From Flavobacterium aeripolare (lineage in GTDB: Bacteria; Bacteroidota; Bacteroidia; Flavobacteriales; Flavobacteriaceae): a stretch of DNA of 64,000 nt. A program made the position numbers and the translations under genes. Below the pieces are notes generated by a model that saw only the letters and a program-made list of their open reading frames with translations, ran no database searches and had not been told where the DNA came from. Shown piece after piece: positions 63,394 through 64,000 of this stretch. The stretch is from positions 62,001-126,000 of the forward strand of contig NZ_JABSNL010000004.1 of NCBI RefSeq assembly GCF_013294025.1. Direction: 5' to 3'. The number at the start of each line of letters is the position of its first letter. The first letter of the stretch is position 1.

Positions 63394-64000
63394 CTATTTG
63401 TTTTTTATTGTAGATTCACGTATAATTACTTCTGTCTTTAATACAATCGTTCGCGGTTTGAAAGGAATATTATCTTTATGGCAATTCATTTCGTCTAGTA
63501 ATAAATTAAAAGCAATTATACCCATCTCCAAGCTAGGCTGCTCTACTGTTGAAAGTTTAGGTGTCAAGACTTGTGACATGAACCAATTGCTAAATCCCAT
63601 CAAACCTATCTTATCAGGGACAGTTATTTGATGGTCATTCAAGTAGGATAAAACACCCACTGCAACTAAGTCAGTAGTACAAAAGATAGCATCAACATCA
63701 GGGTGATCATTAATTATAGCTGCAGCATAATCTACACCTTCTTTAAATGTTACCTGTTCGCAGGTATACACCAATCTTGGATTGTATTCTAAGCCATTGG
63801 CTTGTATGGTTTTCTTAAATCCTATAAATCTATCAATTGAATTTTGAGGATTAATGGGACCTCTTATGTACGCTATTTTTTTAAAACCTGCATCAATTAA
63901 ATGCTGTGTGGCATTAGACGATGCTTCCTGATCATTGATTATAACTTTTGAGCTGGCAATAAGCTTAGCTATTTTATCAAATTGTACAAAAGGTATTTTA
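63394..64000 (-). CDS. LacI family transcriptional regulator, N-terminus outside window
   Basis: The C-terminal 200 residues of a LacI-type regulator; the frame runs off the right edge, so the GTG at 63774 is not the start and the DNA-binding domain is not seen. Sensor-domain blocks include IAYIRGPINPQNSIDRFIGF, PDVDAIFCTTDLVAVGVLSY and the KIGLMGFSNWF strand followed by LSTVEQPSLEMG. The stop is 2 bases from the end of convergent queG. Effector and targets unknown. Confidence 0.9.
   Translation of the reverse strand, partial: KIPFVQFDKIAKLIASSKVIINDQEASSNATQHLIDAGFKKIAYIRGPINPQNSIDRFIGFKKTIQANGLEYNPRLVYTCEQVTFKEGVDYAAAIINDHPDVDAIFCTTDLVAVGVLSYLNDHQITVPDKIGLMGFSNWFMSQVLTPKLSTVEQPSLEMGIIAFNLLLDEMNCHKDNIPFKPRTIVLKTEVIIRESTIKNK

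Overview
The window is AT-rich DNA from a member of the Bacteroidota, most likely a Flavobacterium or close relative in the Flavobacteriaceae. The support is the Bacteroidota promoter form (TTG about 17-19 bases upstream of TAnnTTTG) seen before many genes, families typical of the phylum (GLPGLI proteins, DUF3127, DUF2723/GT117), Alternative Complex III next to a cytochrome oxidase, and the near absence of strong Shine-Dalgarno sequences. Most of it is ordinary chromosome. The accessory parts are 1-5.8 kb, the repeat-rich gaps at 11.2-14.6 and 19.2-19.5 kb, and 21.2-30.1 kb.

Layout. 1-5.4 kb: GLPGLI genes (one cut by the window edge, two about 89% identical copies flanking a small exported two-cysteine protein) followed by a TonB-dependent-receptor-like outer membrane protein; then a Rieske-like lipoprotein lacking both histidine ligands. 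6-11.2 kb: greA, a HIT protein, an orphan histidine kinase, a flavin reductase-like protein, a DUF3127 protein, a PAP2 phosphatase and aat. 12-19.9 kb: a complete minus-strand thiamine operon led by a TPP riboswitch (thiS-thiC-thiE-like-thiD-thiE-thiG-thiH-thiF), four of whose gaps are filled by different families of short repeats. 20-21.2 kb: tag and a queuosine-precursor transporter. 21.4-30.1 kb: two further GLPGLI/receptor cassettes. 30.2-33 kb: tsf, rpsB, rpsI, rplM. 33-43.1 kb: a LacI-type regulator, polA, a metallophosphoesterase, a thioredoxin-fold protein without its cysteines, a polysaccharide deacetylase and a large DUF2723 membrane protein. 43.4-48.5 kb: tRNA-Gln and the rimP-nusA-infB operon. 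49.3-61.3 kb: a SPOR protein and an eight-gene respiratory operon (ActA-F plus cytochrome oxidase subunits II and I). 61.3-64 kb: ruvB, queG, and the C-terminal part of a second LacI-type regulator running off the end.

The best candidate for an undescribed system is the repeated cassette of small exported peptide, GLPGLI protein(s) and TonB-receptor-like barrel, present three times in 30 kb. In two cassettes the peptide reading frame begins at a non-ATG codon (ATA or ATT) behind a shared, strongly conserved leader of about 83 bases. One of these peptide frames is intact and would be missed by a gene caller that requires ATG, GTG or TTG. The other is interrupted by two stop codons, and the receptor of that same cassette is frameshifted, so that cassette appears to be decaying. 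Every mature GLPGLI protein here carries a single conserved cysteine and each intact peptide carries two. A thiol-based interaction is a testable but unproven idea.

A second theme is regulatory RNA. GC-rich hairpins lie just downstream of the -7 elements of greA, rimP-nusA-infB and rplM-rpsI. The first two are followed by T-runs and look like leader terminators ahead of genes for transcription elongation factors.
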